Below, one piece after another: positions 53,418 through 62,110 of a stretch of 64,000 bases of DNA. The notes under the pieces are model-generated. The model saw only the letters and a list, made by a program, of their open reading frames with translations. It was not told the origin of the DNA and did no database searches. The position numbers and the translations under genes were made by a program. Numbering within the stretch: the stretch's first letter is position 1; every line of letters begins with the position of its first letter. The stretch is taken from the NCBI RefSeq assembly GCF_900106995.1, contig NZ_FNOK01000018.1, positions 1 to 64,000 of the forward strand. Reading direction: 5' to 3'. Source of the stretch: Saccharopolyspora shandongensis. GTDB taxonomy: Bacteria; Actinomycetota; Actinomycetes; Mycobacteriales; Pseudonocardiaceae.

Positions 53418-53510
53418 ATGGTGATGTTCCTGGCAGTTCTGTCAGTCCTCGTGCTCGTTCTCGGGCTGTTGGCGTGGGGGCCGTCCGATAGCGCCAGGCG
53501 TCCACGATGA
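53418..53510 (+). CDS. Very small membrane protein (30 residues)
   Basis: ATG 53418 with GGGAGAG upstream encodes MVMFLAVLSVLVLVLGLLAW plus a short basic tail. It is one hydrophobic helix. Its TGA overlaps the next start as ATGA (53507-53510), so the two are translationally coupled. Confidence 0.55.
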   Translation: MVMFLAVLSVLVLVLGLLAWGPSDSARRPR

Positions 53511-53956
53511 GCGGGCGCGCGTGGATCAACAGCGTGCATACCTCTCTGTGGCATGCCTGTGACGTGAATGATGCGGGCGGATCCATCGTTGTGTTGTGCG
53601 GAAACCGCCTTTACGGCCCGTTTCACCGTCGCCTTGGTGACGAAGTTCCTGCAGATTACCTCTCGGTGTGCCAAGCGTGTACCGATCTCGCGCGTCGGGA
53701 GCCAAAGGGGCGGCCTCAGCCGGAGCGAATCATGTGGCCCACAACCGATCCGGACGCCACGGTGCGCGTCGCCGCTTTCCAAGCGGCGCTGGACATCGGG
53801 GCGGAGGATCCGAAAGGTGGAGCCTGCAAGCTCGAACCTGGCACGCCTCACCGAGGTGTACCGCGCTGGCCGCTGCCGTCTGATTCCAGGGCCCCCGCCG
53901 GTTCAGGGTACCCGGACGCCCTCCAGCAACCAGCGGGTGCGGGGTGTGCTGGGTGA
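53507..53956 (+). CDS. Small zinc-binding-type hypothetical protein
   Basis: 149 residues from ATG 53507. The first about 70 residues (SLWHACDVNDAGGSIVVLCG, then YLSVCQACTDLARRE) have His/Cys pairs typical of small actinomycete zinc proteins. The last about 50 residues are less convincing and may be read-through beyond the original end. Coupled to the preceding membrane peptide; function unknown. Confidence 0.55.
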   Translation: MSGRAWINSVHTSLWHACDVNDAGGSIVVLCGNRLYGPFHRRLGDEVPADYLSVCQACTDLARREPKGRPQPERIMWPTTDPDATVRVAAFQAALDIGAEDPKGGACKLEPGTPHRGVPRWPLPSDSRAPAGSGYPDALQQPAGAGCAG

Positions 53957-54065
53957 TCAGGACGACTCCGTGCCCGGCATCGCGCAGCCGTGGTGCCAGT
54001 GCCCGGTAAAGCGTGCCGCCAGCGAGTCGCGGAGTTTGGCGGCGTTTTCGATGGACAGGTCAATT

Positions 54066-54305
54066 CGCGAAGATTCCCGGGTGCGTCTGTGCATGTCGGT
54101 GACCGGGTCGGCGAACCTCGTGGTGAACGCGTGGACGGCGGACATGGCAGACCTGATGAACATGCAGGACAGCCTCGAACGCCTGCTGCGCCAGGGCGGC
54201 ATCCTGAACAGCTCGGTGATCCTGCGGACGCGCAAGCGCGTCGGTTGGCTGATGCACCCGGACGGCTGCTGCACCGGCGAGTCATCCCGCTTTCCGGGCC
54301 GCTGA
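54066..54305 (+). pseudogene. AsnC/Lrp-family regulator C-terminal remnant
   Basis: RVRLCMSVTGSANLVVNAWT, then DLMNMQDSLERLLRQGGIL and SVILRTRKRVGWLM match the C-terminal ligand-binding/dimerisation domain of Lrp/AsnC regulators. No HTH part is present in frame; a piece just upstream in another frame (AEFGGVFDGQVNSRRFPG) suggests a frameshift. It is a remnant. Confidence 0.55.
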
Positions 54306-54323
54306 CCGAGCCCCCGAGCTGAA

Positions 54324-54362
54324 AGCCGGGCGCGGGCGCGGAAAACGCCCCCGCGCCCGGGC
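54324..54362 (-). terminator. GC-rich hairpin at the 3' end of phoD
   Basis: CCGGGCGCGGGCG-cggaaaa-CGCCCCCGCGCCCGG forms a stem of about 12-14 bp directly after the phoD stop (54365). Without a T-run it matches the stem-only terminators common in high-GC actinomycetes. Confidence 0.75.
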
Positions 54363-54364
54363 GG

Positions 54365-55942
54365 TCAGACCTGGCCGACGCCGGGGTGGCCGTTCTCGAT
54401 CACGAAGCGGGCGCGGTCGCGGATGGGCGAACCGGGGGTCTCGACGTAGTCGATGACGCGGAAGTCGGCCTTCCACTCGGAGTGCGTGATGGTGTTGCGG
54501 ACGTAGCCGCGATTGCGGTTGATGAACTTGATGTGCGGGTTCTCCTGGAGCTGGACCGCGTCGGTGGGGTTCTGGTCGACGCCGTTGCCATTGGAGGTGA
54601 TCGAGGTGCCGACCAGCTCGGTGGCCACGGTCGCCGAAGCCGGGTCGTCGAAGTCGGCCTTGATGTCGGCGACGTAGTTGGCGTGCACGTCGCCGGTGAT
54701 CACGACCGGGTTGGAAGCCTTGGCCAGCTGGTCGCGCACGAGGTTGCGCTCCACCACGTAGTTGTCCCAGGCGTCGTCGCTGAAGGAGTCGTCGTCGCCT
54801 GCGGTGAAGTCGCGCTGCGAGAAGAAGACCTGCTGCGCCAGCACGTTCCAGCGGGCGGTCTGGCCGCCCAGGTTGCGCAGCAGCCAATCGCGCTGGTCGG
54901 CGCCCAGGATCGTGCGTTCGGGGTCCAGTCGCTTGGCCTGGTCCTGGAAGTCGCGGTACTGGCGGGTGTCCAGCAGGTGGAAGTCCACCAGGTCGCCGAA
55001 GGTCAGCCGGCGGTGGATGCGGATGTTCGGGCCCGACGGGCGCTGCGTCGAGCGCAGCGGCATGTTCTCGTAGTAGGCCTGGAACGCCTCGGCGCGGCGC
55101 TGGCGGAAGACCGCCGGGTCCTGGTCGGGCTCGCTGTCCGGCTGGGAGCGGTCGCCGGCCCAGTTGTTCTCCACCTCGTGGTCGTCGAAGACGACCACCC
55201 ACGGGAAGGCGGCGTGCGCGGCCTGCAGGTCCGGGTCGGTCTTGTACTGGGCGAGCCGCGTGCGGTAGTCGGCGAGGCCGAAGATTTCGCGCGCGGGTAC
55301 GTGCGCGCGGCCGATGGTGCCCTTGGCGCCGCTCTCGTAGATGTAGTCGCCGAGGAAGGCGACCAGGTCGAGGTCCTCCTCGACCATGTGGGAGTAGGCG
55401 CTGAAGTGGCCGACGGGGTAGTTCTGGCAGCTGGCGAAGGCGAACGCGAACCGGTCGAGCCGCGCGCCGAAGCGCGGCGCGGTCTTCGTGCGGCCGACCG
55501 GGCTGAGCTCGCCGTCGACCCGGAAGCGGTAGAAGTAGTCGGCGGCGGGCTCGAGGCGGTCGAGCTCGACGTGCACCGAGTGGGCGGATTCCGGCCGGGC
55601 CATCTCGGTGCCGTCGGCCACGACGTGGCGGAACTGCTCGTCGGTGGCGACCTGCCACTGCACCGGCACGATCCGGTCGGACATGCCGCCGAGCCCGTCC
55701 TCGGCGAGCGGGTTCGGGGCCAGTCGGGTCCACAGCACGACGCCGGAGGGCAGCGGGTCACCGGAAGCGACGCCGAGCGAGAACGGGGAGCGGATCGGCC
55801 TGACTCCCGCGCCGGGGGAGGCGCTGGCGACGGCACCTAGACCGGTGCTGCCCAGCGCTGCCGCGCCGAGGGCTGCCGTGCCGGCTAACAGGACCTTGCG
55901 GCGGGACGGGGTTGCTTGGCTGGGGCCCGGATTCTCTGACAT
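54365..55942 (-). CDS. phoD: Alkaline phosphatase D (PhoD), Tat-exported
   Basis: 525 residues from ATG 55940-55942 with AGGTGG 6-7 bases upstream. The N-terminus has a Tat motif SRRKVLLAG and a hydrophobic segment up to about residue 45. PhoD catalytic blocks are present: FAFASCQNYPVGHFSAY, FLGDYIYE, VVFDDHEVENNWAGD, LDTRQYRD and VVITGDVHANY. PhoD is a Fe/Ca-dependent phosphodiesterase/monoesterase outside the cell that scavenges phosphate; it is usually induced under phosphate limitation. No clear PHO box is visible in the about 210-base upstream region. Confidence 0.95.
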   Translation of the reverse strand: MSENPGPSQATPSRRKVLLAGTAALGAAALGSTGLGAVASASPGAGVRPIRSPFSLGVASGDPLPSGVVLWTRLAPNPLAEDGLGGMSDRIVPVQWQVATDEQFRHVVADGTEMARPESAHSVHVELDRLEPAADYFYRFRVDGELSPVGRTKTAPRFGARLDRFAFAFASCQNYPVGHFSAYSHMVEEDLDLVAFLGDYIYESGAKGTIGRAHVPAREIFGLADYRTRLAQYKTDPDLQAAHAAFPWVVVFDDHEVENNWAGDRSQPDSEPDQDPAVFRQRRAEAFQAYYENMPLRSTQRPSGPNIRIHRRLTFGDLVDFHLLDTRQYRDFQDQAKRLDPERTILGADQRDWLLRNLGGQTARWNVLAQQVFFSQRDFTAGDDDSFSDDAWDNYVVERNLVRDQLAKASNPVVITGDVHANYVADIKADFDDPASATVATELVGTSITSNGNGVDQNPTDAVQLQENPHIKFINRNRGYVRNTITHSEWKADFRVIDYVETPGSPIRDRARFVIENGHPGVGQV

Positions 55943-56149
55943 GTGCCACCTGTTCGGCAGTGCGCGGTCCACACGGCGTGCGTCCACGCAGGATCGGGAA
56001 ATTCGGACGAACGGTAGTTCCGCCAGATGGCCGACAGACGAACCAGCGTTGTCCCCCCGATGTACCTGAGGGGTAGGGACTGGCGTCCCGCAGCGGGCAA
56101 CCCCCAAGATCGAGCATCTTGCTGCACGCTGCTCCCTCACTCGTCCGCG

Positions 56150-56344
56150 ATGGATACGAAACGGCCGACCACCGCGCCGACGAACGCCCCCGACCTACTC
56201 CTGCACGGGCTTCGCGCCTACACCTCCACAGGCGTGGTCGGCCAACCCTCGCTGGCCAGCGCGCAGAAGGGCGCCGCCCTTCTCGACGCGTTCGAGAGCC
56301 AATTCGCCCGTCGCCTCGATGAGTTGCGTAAGCCGATCCCCTGA
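56150..56344 (+). CDS. Small hypothetical protein
   Basis: 64 residues from ATG 56150, divergent from phoD. The C-terminal helix AQKGAALLDAFESQFARRLDEL is protein-like; the start has no strong ribosome site. Unknown function; moderate coding likelihood. Confidence 0.4.
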   Translation: MDTKRPTTAPTNAPDLLLHGLRAYTSTGVVGQPSLASAQKGAALLDAFESQFARRLDELRKPIP

Positions 56345-56760
56345 GCAACGGCTCAGGCTGCTTCAGCGTCGAACAAAGCGACGGACATCCCTTGTCGCCC
56401 TACAGGATTGTGGGAGCACGGACGACTTTGCAGGAGGGCCGACATCGCTGCTGGCCTATCTGCCTCGCGCTCGCGTGCGCCGGCCAAGCGCGGGCGACCT
56501 ATCGCACGCTGGATGTGACAACGGCACTCTGAGCGATATCGGGGAGGCGGGTGTACCCATGCGCCTCAGGGGGCGTCGACGCTCGGGAACACCCGCTGCC
56601 AGTTCAGGGAGCGCTTGCTGATGACGGGCGCCGCTCTCCGGCAATCTGGCGTTGCCGCAACGGTGCGCGCGTACTCATCGGTCACGCCATTGATCGGCAA
56701 CGGGATGCCCCGGCGACGCTTGCCGACGGATCGTCAGTTGCCATTTCCGATTACCCCGAG
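56345..56760. other. Region left of the IS3 element
   Basis: 416 bases with only short, low-quality frames. I see no gene, RNA or repeat. It ends directly at the IS3-family inverted repeat. Confidence 0.35.
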
Positions 56761-56793
56761 TGAGGTTGCCCCCGAAGACCGGACACCGGGGTT

Positions 56794-57678
56794 TCATGCC
56801 ACGAGGGCGTGGTCTTGACGATAGTTGATGCGCGTTTCGTGGGGTGTTCGGTGGTCAAGTGTCGAATGTAGACGGTCGTAGTTGTAGTAGCCGAGGTAGG
56901 AGAAGACGTCCCGCCGGGCGTCGGTTCGGGTAGCCCACACGGTGGTGCCGATCTCGGTCTTGAGCGTGGCGAAGAACGACTCCGCGACCGCGTTGTCGTA
57001 GCACGACCCGGTCCTGCCTACCGACGGTCGCACGCCCAGACCGGCGAGCGTGGCACGGAAGGCGGCCGAGGTGTATTGCGAGCCACGGTCGGAATGAAAG
57101 ACCGCGTCGTTACCGATCAGGCCACGCCGGGCGGCCAGAACGATCGCGTCACCGACCAGTTCGGCGCGCATGTGCCCGGCCATCGCGTGGCCGATGACCT
57201 CCCTGCTGTGCAGGTCGATCACCGTGGCCAGATACAGCCAGCCCTCTTGTGTGGGCAGATAGGTGATGTCACCGACGAGCCGTCTGCCGGGTGCTGGGGC
57301 GGTGAAGTCGCGGCCGATGAGATCGGGCACCGGGGCAGCGGTCTCATCCTGCCTGGTCAGTGACCGGCGCCGACGCCGCGTGATGCCGACGATGCCGTGC
57401 TCGCGCATGATCCTCTCGACACGTTTGTGGTTGACCCGCCGGCCGCGGCGGCGCAACGCGGCAACGATCCGCGGGCGACCATAGGCCCCACGGTGCTCGG
57501 CGTGGACCTCGGCGATCTCGGCTGCCAGCCGTTCGTCGGCGGCGGTTCGTTCAGCGCGTGCGGGCGCGGCGGCCAGCCACTCGTAGAAGCCCGGACGTCT
57601 GATACCCAGGACCCGGCACAGCCGTGCGACGCCGAAGACGGCGCGGTGTTCGGAGATGAACCGGTAGCTGCAGGTCAA
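56794..57678 (-). CDS. IS3-family transposase OrfB (DDE integrase core)
   Basis: 294 residues. The HTH_21 region (HRGAYGRPRIVAALRRRGRR) is followed by the rve integrase core: first Asp in LVGDITYLPTQEGWLYLA, second Asp in VFHSDRGSQYTS, Glu in YDNAVAESFFATLKTE. All three catalytic residues are present. It normally is expressed by programmed frameshifting with OrfA, which the inserted element prevents here. Confidence 0.9.
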   Translation of the reverse strand: MTCSYRFISEHRAVFGVARLCRVLGIRRPGFYEWLAAAPARAERTAADERLAAEIAEVHAEHRGAYGRPRIVAALRRRGRRVNHKRVERIMREHGIVGITRRRRRSLTRQDETAAPVPDLIGRDFTAPAPGRRLVGDITYLPTQEGWLYLATVIDLHSREVIGHAMAGHMRAELVGDAIVLAARRGLIGNDAVFHSDRGSQYTSAAFRATLAGLGVRPSVGRTGSCYDNAVAESFFATLKTEIGTTVWATRTDARRDVFSYLGYYNYDRLHSTLDHRTPHETRINYRQDHALVA

Positions 57679-57689
57679 CGACCCATCTC

Positions 57690-58955
57690 CTTGATGCTTC
57701 TATGTCAAGCGGCCTCCTGACCGGTGTTGGTCGCGGGCTGAGTGCGTGTTCGTTCGTCGGCGAGCAGCGCTCGCAGGACCACGTCAGAGAGGCGTCGTCG
57801 CAGCAGCCGTAGTGCTTCCTTGCGTGTCTTGCCGCGGGCGGTGAGCCCGTCGTAGTAGGTCTTGCCGCGCCCGCTGCCGCGTGCCTGAGTGACCGCGATC
57901 GTGTGGAGTGCGTGGTTGAGGGTCCGGTTGCCGCCGCGGTTGAGGCGGACCTTGACGTTGTTGCCGGACCAGACGGGAATCGGGGCGGTGCCGGTGAAGC
58001 GGGCATAGGCATCTTTGGAGCGAAACCGTGACGCGGTGGCGGTCTCACCGATGATGGCGGCGGCACTGAGCACCCCGCAGCCGGGTATTGCAAGCAGACT
58101 GGGCGCCAGGATGCGAACGAGGTCGCGTAGTTCTCGTTCGAGCTGGTTGACCTGTCGGGTCAGTTCCCGGCACCGGGCAAGTAGGTCGTCGGCGATGCGG
58201 GCGACTGTGCCGCTGAAGCCCTCCAGGTGGGCGGCGACGGAGTCCATTGTGGAGTAGCTGCGCAGGCCGCGTGGCGGGATCGTCAGCTGGGGATCGAGCT
58301 CGTGCACATGCCAGCGCAACCGATTGATCACCTTGGTCCGTTCAAGGATCAGATCATGGCGGTGATCGAACAGCAGCTTGACCTGCCGCGATGGCCCATC
58401 CAGTGCCGCGACCGGCAGGTCCGGCTCACGCAAGGCGGCGTGCGCTACCGCGAGGGCGTCGATCGGGTCGGACTTGCCGGGCTGGCGGCCTGACCGGCGG
58501 GCAGTGGCCATGAACCGCGTGTGCACCCGGATCACGCGGAAGCCCATCTTGATCAGGTCCTGCTCGAGCCTTCGGGTCATGTGCCGGCAGTCCTCGACCG
58601 CGAACGAGACATCGCTCCACTGGCCGGCCCACTGCACCGCGTTCAGATGACCCTCACTGGTGGCCTGGACCGTCCGTTCTGCCAGCTTGCGGCCGACCTC
58701 GTCGACCGCGACCAGCGTGTGTGTCCGCTTATGCGCGTCCACCCCGATCAGCACTGCCATCGAATCTCCCTTGCTGTCCAGACGATTTCCACGACGGACA
58801 GCGGGGGGCATGCCTTAGTTGAGCGATCGGCGAGCTTCTATCAAGCCACTCCACCGCCCGGCGCGGGATCCGGCGGGGCCGCACATCAGGACAAGCCACC
58901 AGCGTGCTGGGGCAGCAAAATAGCGAGCGAGCCCTACCGGATGCCGATCACTCTC
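57690..58955 (-). mobile_element. IS110-family element inserted between IS3 OrfA and OrfB
   Basis: About 1.27 kb between the point where OrfA loses homology (after AAAYFA, near 58955) and the start region of OrfB (near 57690). It contains one intact transposase gene and a 5' non-coding stretch, 58761-58955, where IS110-family elements encode a bridge RNA. Ends are approximate; the family has no terminal inverted repeats. Confidence 0.65.
57705..58760 (-). CDS. IS110-family transposase (DEDD)
   Basis: 351 residues from ATG 58758-58760 with AGGGAGA upstream. The N-terminal RuvC-like DEDD domain has IGVDAHKRTHTLVAV and the GKSDPIDALAVAHAAL segment; the C-terminal Tnp domain has LAIPGCGVLSAAAIIGE, FTGTAPIPVWSG and NRGGNRTLNHALH with the Ser nucleophile region. 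It looks intact and may be active with the bridge RNA expected upstream. Confidence 0.9.
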   Translation of the reverse strand: MAVLIGVDAHKRTHTLVAVDEVGRKLAERTVQATSEGHLNAVQWAGQWSDVSFAVEDCRHMTRRLEQDLIKMGFRVIRVHTRFMATARRSGRQPGKSDPIDALAVAHAALREPDLPVAALDGPSRQVKLLFDHRHDLILERTKVINRLRWHVHELDPQLTIPPRGLRSYSTMDSVAAHLEGFSGTVARIADDLLARCRELTRQVNQLERELRDLVRILAPSLLAIPGCGVLSAAAIIGETATASRFRSKDAYARFTGTAPIPVWSGNNVKVRLNRGGNRTLNHALHTIAVTQARGSGRGKTYYDGLTARGKTRKEALRLLRRRLSDVVLRALLADERTRTQPATNTGQEAA

Positions 58956-59235
58956 GCACTAAGGCGAAATAGGCGGCTGCCTTGCGAAGGATCTCCTTCT
59001 CCAGCTCCAACTCGGCCACCCGCTTACGCAGCGCCCGCAGCTCTTCCTGCTCGCTCGTGGAGACGCTGCCCGGCGACGCGGTCTCGGCGCGGTCGGCGGT
59101 GCGGACCCAGTTACGCAGCGTCTCGTGGTTCACCCCGAGCTCGCGGGCGACCTGCCGTAACGGGCGATCCGAGGACCGGGCCAACTCGACCGCGTCCTTG
59201 CGGAACTGCTCGGGATACTTCGATGAACCTGACAC
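58948..59235 (-). CDS. IS3-family transposase OrfA
   Basis: 95 residues from ATG 59233-59235. KYPEQFRKDAVELARSSDRP plus LRQVARELGVNHETLRNWVR is the HTH; the C-terminal leucine zipper ELELEKEILRKAAAYFA is intact up to the IS110 insertion, which replaces the last codons with LVRE. OrfA binds the element's ends and contributes the N-terminus of OrfAB. Confidence 0.9.
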   Translation of the reverse strand: MSGSSKYPEQFRKDAVELARSSDRPLRQVARELGVNHETLRNWVRTADRAETASPGSVSTSEQEELRALRKRVAELELEKEILRKAAAYFALVRE

Positions 59236-59425
59236 AGGGACATCCTTGCTCCGGCAACTGCTGCCTGGGATCAGGGTGTCCGATTCACAGGGGCAACCTC
59301 ATGTGTTGTTGATTCCACTGACGAGGCGGTACACCTGTCATGATGCCCGGCGCGTTGCCGTGTAGCTGTTGACGTGGCGTTGGTCGCGTTTGGCGCCGTA
59401 CTACCGCGTGCTCGGTACTCCTTAA

Positions 59426-59559
59426 CCCGCTCTGTGTCGATGAGGCCGTGTTGTCACTCCGGCATGGCCGGGAGGATATGGCCAGGTGAAACCGGTTTGT
59501 CCGCTAGTTGCGGACAACCGGTCATGATCACCCGATTGGCCCTAGCCGGTCGGCGCCAA
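59426..59559 (+). repeat. 134-bp inverted repeat, left copy
   Basis: The 134 bases from CCCGCTCTGTGTCGATGAGG to CGGCGCCAA recur, as the reverse complement and without a mismatch that I can see, at 61044-61177. The copy overlaps the last codons and 3' flank of the XRE-TPR gene. Confidence 0.9.
59491..59522 (-). terminator. Hairpin within the left inverted repeat
   Basis: ACCGGTTTGTCCGC-TAGTT-GCGGACAACCGGT forms a stem of 13 bp with one bulged T. It lies 20-50 bases after the XRE-TPR stop on the minus strand, a likely terminator. Confidence 0.65.
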
Positions 59560-60792
59560 ACCCATCCGGAACGCCAAGCCGCGCAATTCACGGCCGCCGG
59601 CATCACGCCGCGAACGCCGCAGCAAGTCCCCCACGGCTTCGCGGACAAACACGTCATTGCGCACCCGCTGAGGCGCCAAATCCTCGGCGCGCAGGATCGA
59701 GGCTAATCCGGCCTCGCGCGAAGCCGGGCCACTAGCCAGTTGCGCGCGCCCGAGATCGGCCCAGTACTCCGCTTGCCGGGATGGTGACGGGATCAGTTCC
59801 GGGTGGACGTCGCGGGCCACCTCCGCGACCCGGGGCCCGTCGCCGAGCTCGGTGGACAACGCGACGCGCCAAATCCCGACGTTCACCGTCCCGAACCACA
59901 TGTACGCGAAGTTCCCCACCGGGCCGTCCAGGCGGTTCGCCATCGCCTCAGCCTCGGCGAGATGGGTGTTCATCGTGGCCCGATCGGCCTGAGCTGCCGC
60001 GGCCAGGGCGGCCGACAGGTGCAGCATTCCGGATGCCTGGAGGACGTCGGGGGCATCCAACGCACTGGAGATCTCCTCCGCGGCGAGCACACTGCGCTGG
60101 TACTGCTTTGAACGGCTCAGGCCGCCCGCAGCGTCACCACGCAGCCACGTCACATACCCCAGCCACTCCGGGGCCTCCAACTCCTCTGCGCACTTTTGGG
60201 CCTCGCGTGCCGCCAACAGCGGCAACCCTCTGCCGCCGAGCCGTTTGGTCGTCCACGTGCACGAGCTGTAGCAGTGCAACAACCCCAACAGCGCCTCGCG
60301 TCGGTGCTGCGGTTCGCGAACGTACGCCGCGTGGAGCTCGCCCAGCAGTTGCGGCGCCAGCCGACCTTGGGCGGCGTAATCCGCGTGGACATGCATCAAT
60401 TCCCGCAATCGCTGGACCTCGGCCGCCAATTCGGGCCACGGCCGAGCGGCCACGCCCGGATCATGTTCCAGCTCGTACTCCTCCAGCGCGGCCTCAATCG
60501 CTGTCAGCGCCTCGTGCGCCTCAGCGTCCAGCGGATCACTACGCGTCCAGGGCCGGCCAGTAAGTTCGGTGGGGCTGACTCGCAGCGCTGCCGCCAGCCG
60601 TTCCAATACGGCTCGCTTGCTGACCGGCTTCTCCCCGCGCTCGATCTCGGACAGATACGAACGAGATATGCCCGCAAGATCCGCCGTGGCTCGAAGAGTT
60701 ATCTGACGCCAGCTGCGGATCTCACGAATCCGTGCACCAATAGCATCCTGCGGCTCCTCCACCGGTGCCACCTCCCCAACATTGCTGATCAC
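59542..60792 (-). CDS. XRE-family regulator with TPR-like C-terminal domain
   Basis: 416 residues. The HTH at about residues 18-72 (GARIREIRSWRQITLRATAD, then GISRSYLSEIERGEKPVSKR) is followed by a long helical, TPR-like region with repeated A-rich helix pairs (LLGLLHCYSSCTWTTKRLGG, LSAALAAAAQADRATMNTHL). Such proteins bind small peptides or act as sensory regulators in actinomycetes. A degenerate copy of its 3' end lies on the other strand at 60970-61064, flanked by the same 134 bp. It is divergent from the methyltransferase-conservon operon and may control it. Confidence 0.85.
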   Translation of the reverse strand: MISNVGEVAPVEEPQDAIGARIREIRSWRQITLRATADLAGISRSYLSEIERGEKPVSKRAVLERLAAALRVSPTELTGRPWTRSDPLDAEAHEALTAIEAALEEYELEHDPGVAARPWPELAAEVQRLRELMHVHADYAAQGRLAPQLLGELHAAYVREPQHRREALLGLLHCYSSCTWTTKRLGGRGLPLLAAREAQKCAEELEAPEWLGYVTWLRGDAAGGLSRSKQYQRSVLAAEEISSALDAPDVLQASGMLHLSAALAAAAQADRATMNTHLAEAEAMANRLDGPVGNFAYMWFGTVNVGIWRVALSTELGDGPRVAEVARDVHPELIPSPSRQAEYWADLGRAQLASGPASREAGLASILRAEDLAPQRVRNDVFVREAVGDLLRRSRRDAGGRELRGLAFRMGLAPTG

Positions 60793-60969
60793 TCCGACGG
60801 TACCGGTCCGAGGTAAATATCCGAGGTCGTCGGGGTCCCTGAACCATCGAGCTGCGCACGTGGGCGTGCGTCACCGCCCTCATCACCCCGTCGCTGGCCA
60901 CCCGCACTCGCAGCTACTTCAGCCCCGGTACTCGCTGACGAGACGAGTCTTCCACTGCGGCAGCTCGAA

Positions 60970-61064
60970 CGCGTCCCGCAGTGACGTGTTCGTCCTTGCC
61001 GCAACGTTTGCGACGTGATGCCGGCGGCCGTGAATTTCGTGGCTTGGCGCCGACCGGCTAGGGC
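60970..61064 (+). pseudogene. 3' fragment of a second XRE-TPR gene copy
   Basis: Read rightward, SRSDVFVLA corresponds to the RNDVFVREA segment of the intact gene; in another frame QRLRRDAGGREFRGLAPTG is nearly the same as its C-terminus (RRSRRDAGGRELRGLA...GLAPTG). The fragment ends at the same TAG position and runs into the 134-bp repeat. It is the remains of a paralogue formerly upstream of the methyltransferase gene. Confidence 0.7.
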
Positions 61065-61177
61065 CAATCGGGTGATCATGACCGGTTGTCCGCAACTAGC
61101 GGACAAACCGGTTTCACCTGGCCATATCCTCCCGGCCATGCCGGAGTGACAACACGGCCTCATCGACACAGAGCGGG
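61044..61177 (-). repeat. 134-bp inverted repeat, right copy
   Basis: Reverse complement of 59426-59559. It contains the same hairpin (61081-61112) and lies 90 bases upstream of the methyltransferase start, where it may separate transcription of the two sides. Confidence 0.9.
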
Positions 61178-61267
61178 GTTATGTCAGGAGCACGAGCGCC
61201 GGTTCCTGTTTGGTGCCGGCGCTACTCCATCTGGATTCGGAATGGAATTTTGGTTAAGGAGATCACG

Positions 61268-62110
61268 ATGTCAGCACCCCAGGACGGCCCCGAGTCTCTT
61301 GGGGTGGACTTGAGTATCGCCAGTGTGGCGCGGATGTACGACTATCTCCTTGGCGGCAAGGACAATTATGCGGTCGACCGCGAGGCTGTGGTCAAGTTGA
61401 GGCTCGCCACTCCCGACATCGACGATGTCGCGCGTCGGAACCGGATGTGGTTGCAGCGCGTGGTGTACTTCGCAGCCGCGGAGTTAGGGATTCGCCAGTT
61501 CCTGGATTTTGGAACCGGGTTGCCGACCCAGCGCACTGTGCATGAGGTGGCTCAGGAAATCCACCCGGATGTCCGAGTGGTCTACGCCGACAACGATCCT
61601 ATTGTGCTGGCGCACGGCCGGGCGCTGCTGGAGGACAACGATCGGACGATCATGTTGGACGCTGACATGGCCCAGCCGGACACCGTCCTACGGGCTCCGG
61701 AGGTTCTGGATCTCATCGACTTCGGCGAGCCGGTCGCCGCGATCTACGCATCCGTGTTGCACTGCTTGCCCGATGAGGCGCACCCCTACGAGGTGGTGAA
61801 GCGCGTTCGCGATGCTCTCCCCTCGGGCAGCTGCCTGGGTCTGTCGCACCTGGAAAGTGAGGATCAGGCTGCCGCGGAGGCTCTGACGGAGAGCATGCGT
61901 AAGAGCACTCCCTACTGGGGACGGGTGCGGGACCGCAGCGAGATCCGCCGGTTTTTCGATGGTTTCGACGTCGTGGAGCCGGGTCTAGGGGACATCGCCG
62001 AGTGGTGGCTGGACATCCCGGCCGTCGAGCTGCCTCTGGCCTCGGATTACGTGCGCCCGTCCACTGCCAGCCCGGTCATCGAGTTCGGCGGCGCGGGCAT
62101 CAAACGATGA
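61268..62110 (+). CDS. S-adenosyl methyltransferase (DUF574/Methyltransf_19 family)
   Basis: 280 residues from ATG 61268 with AAGGAG 6 bases upstream. The family signature DLSIASVARMYDYLLGGKDN is at the N-terminus, then ARRNRMWLQRVV, LDFGTGLPTQ (SAM loop), VVYADNDPIVL and VLHCLPDE. Actinomycete genomes hold many copies next to XRE-TPR regulators; the substrate is unknown. Its stop overlaps the histidine kinase-like gene (ATGA), so it is coupled to the conservon. Confidence 0.9.
   Translation: MSAPQDGPESLGVDLSIASVARMYDYLLGGKDNYAVDREAVVKLRLATPDIDDVARRNRMWLQRVVYFAAAELGIRQFLDFGTGLPTQRTVHEVAQEIHPDVRVVYADNDPIVLAHGRALLEDNDRTIMLDADMAQPDTVLRAPEVLDLIDFGEPVAAIYASVLHCLPDEAHPYEVVKRVRDALPSGSCLGLSHLESEDQAAAEALTESMRKSTPYWGRVRDRSEIRRFFDGFDVVEPGLGDIAEWWLDIPAVELPLASDYVRPSTASPVIEFGGAGIKR

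Larger units (their letters stand above)
56761..59301 (-). mobile_element. IS3-family insertion sequence, interrupted by an IS110-family element
   Basis: Terminal inverted repeats: TGAGGTTGCCCCCGAAGACC (first 20 of 27 bases, 56761-56787) and its partner at 59275-59301, matching at 22 of 27 positions. It contains OrfA (58948-59235) and OrfB (56794-57678) read leftward. The space between the two reading frames is filled by an IS110-type element, so the IS3 copy can no longer make its OrfAB fusion. Confidence 0.85.

Noticed and set aside
54386..55840. Long + strand open frame opposite phoD
   Set aside because: It mirrors the phoD codon pattern and lacks any domain; the minus-strand frame encodes complete PhoD.
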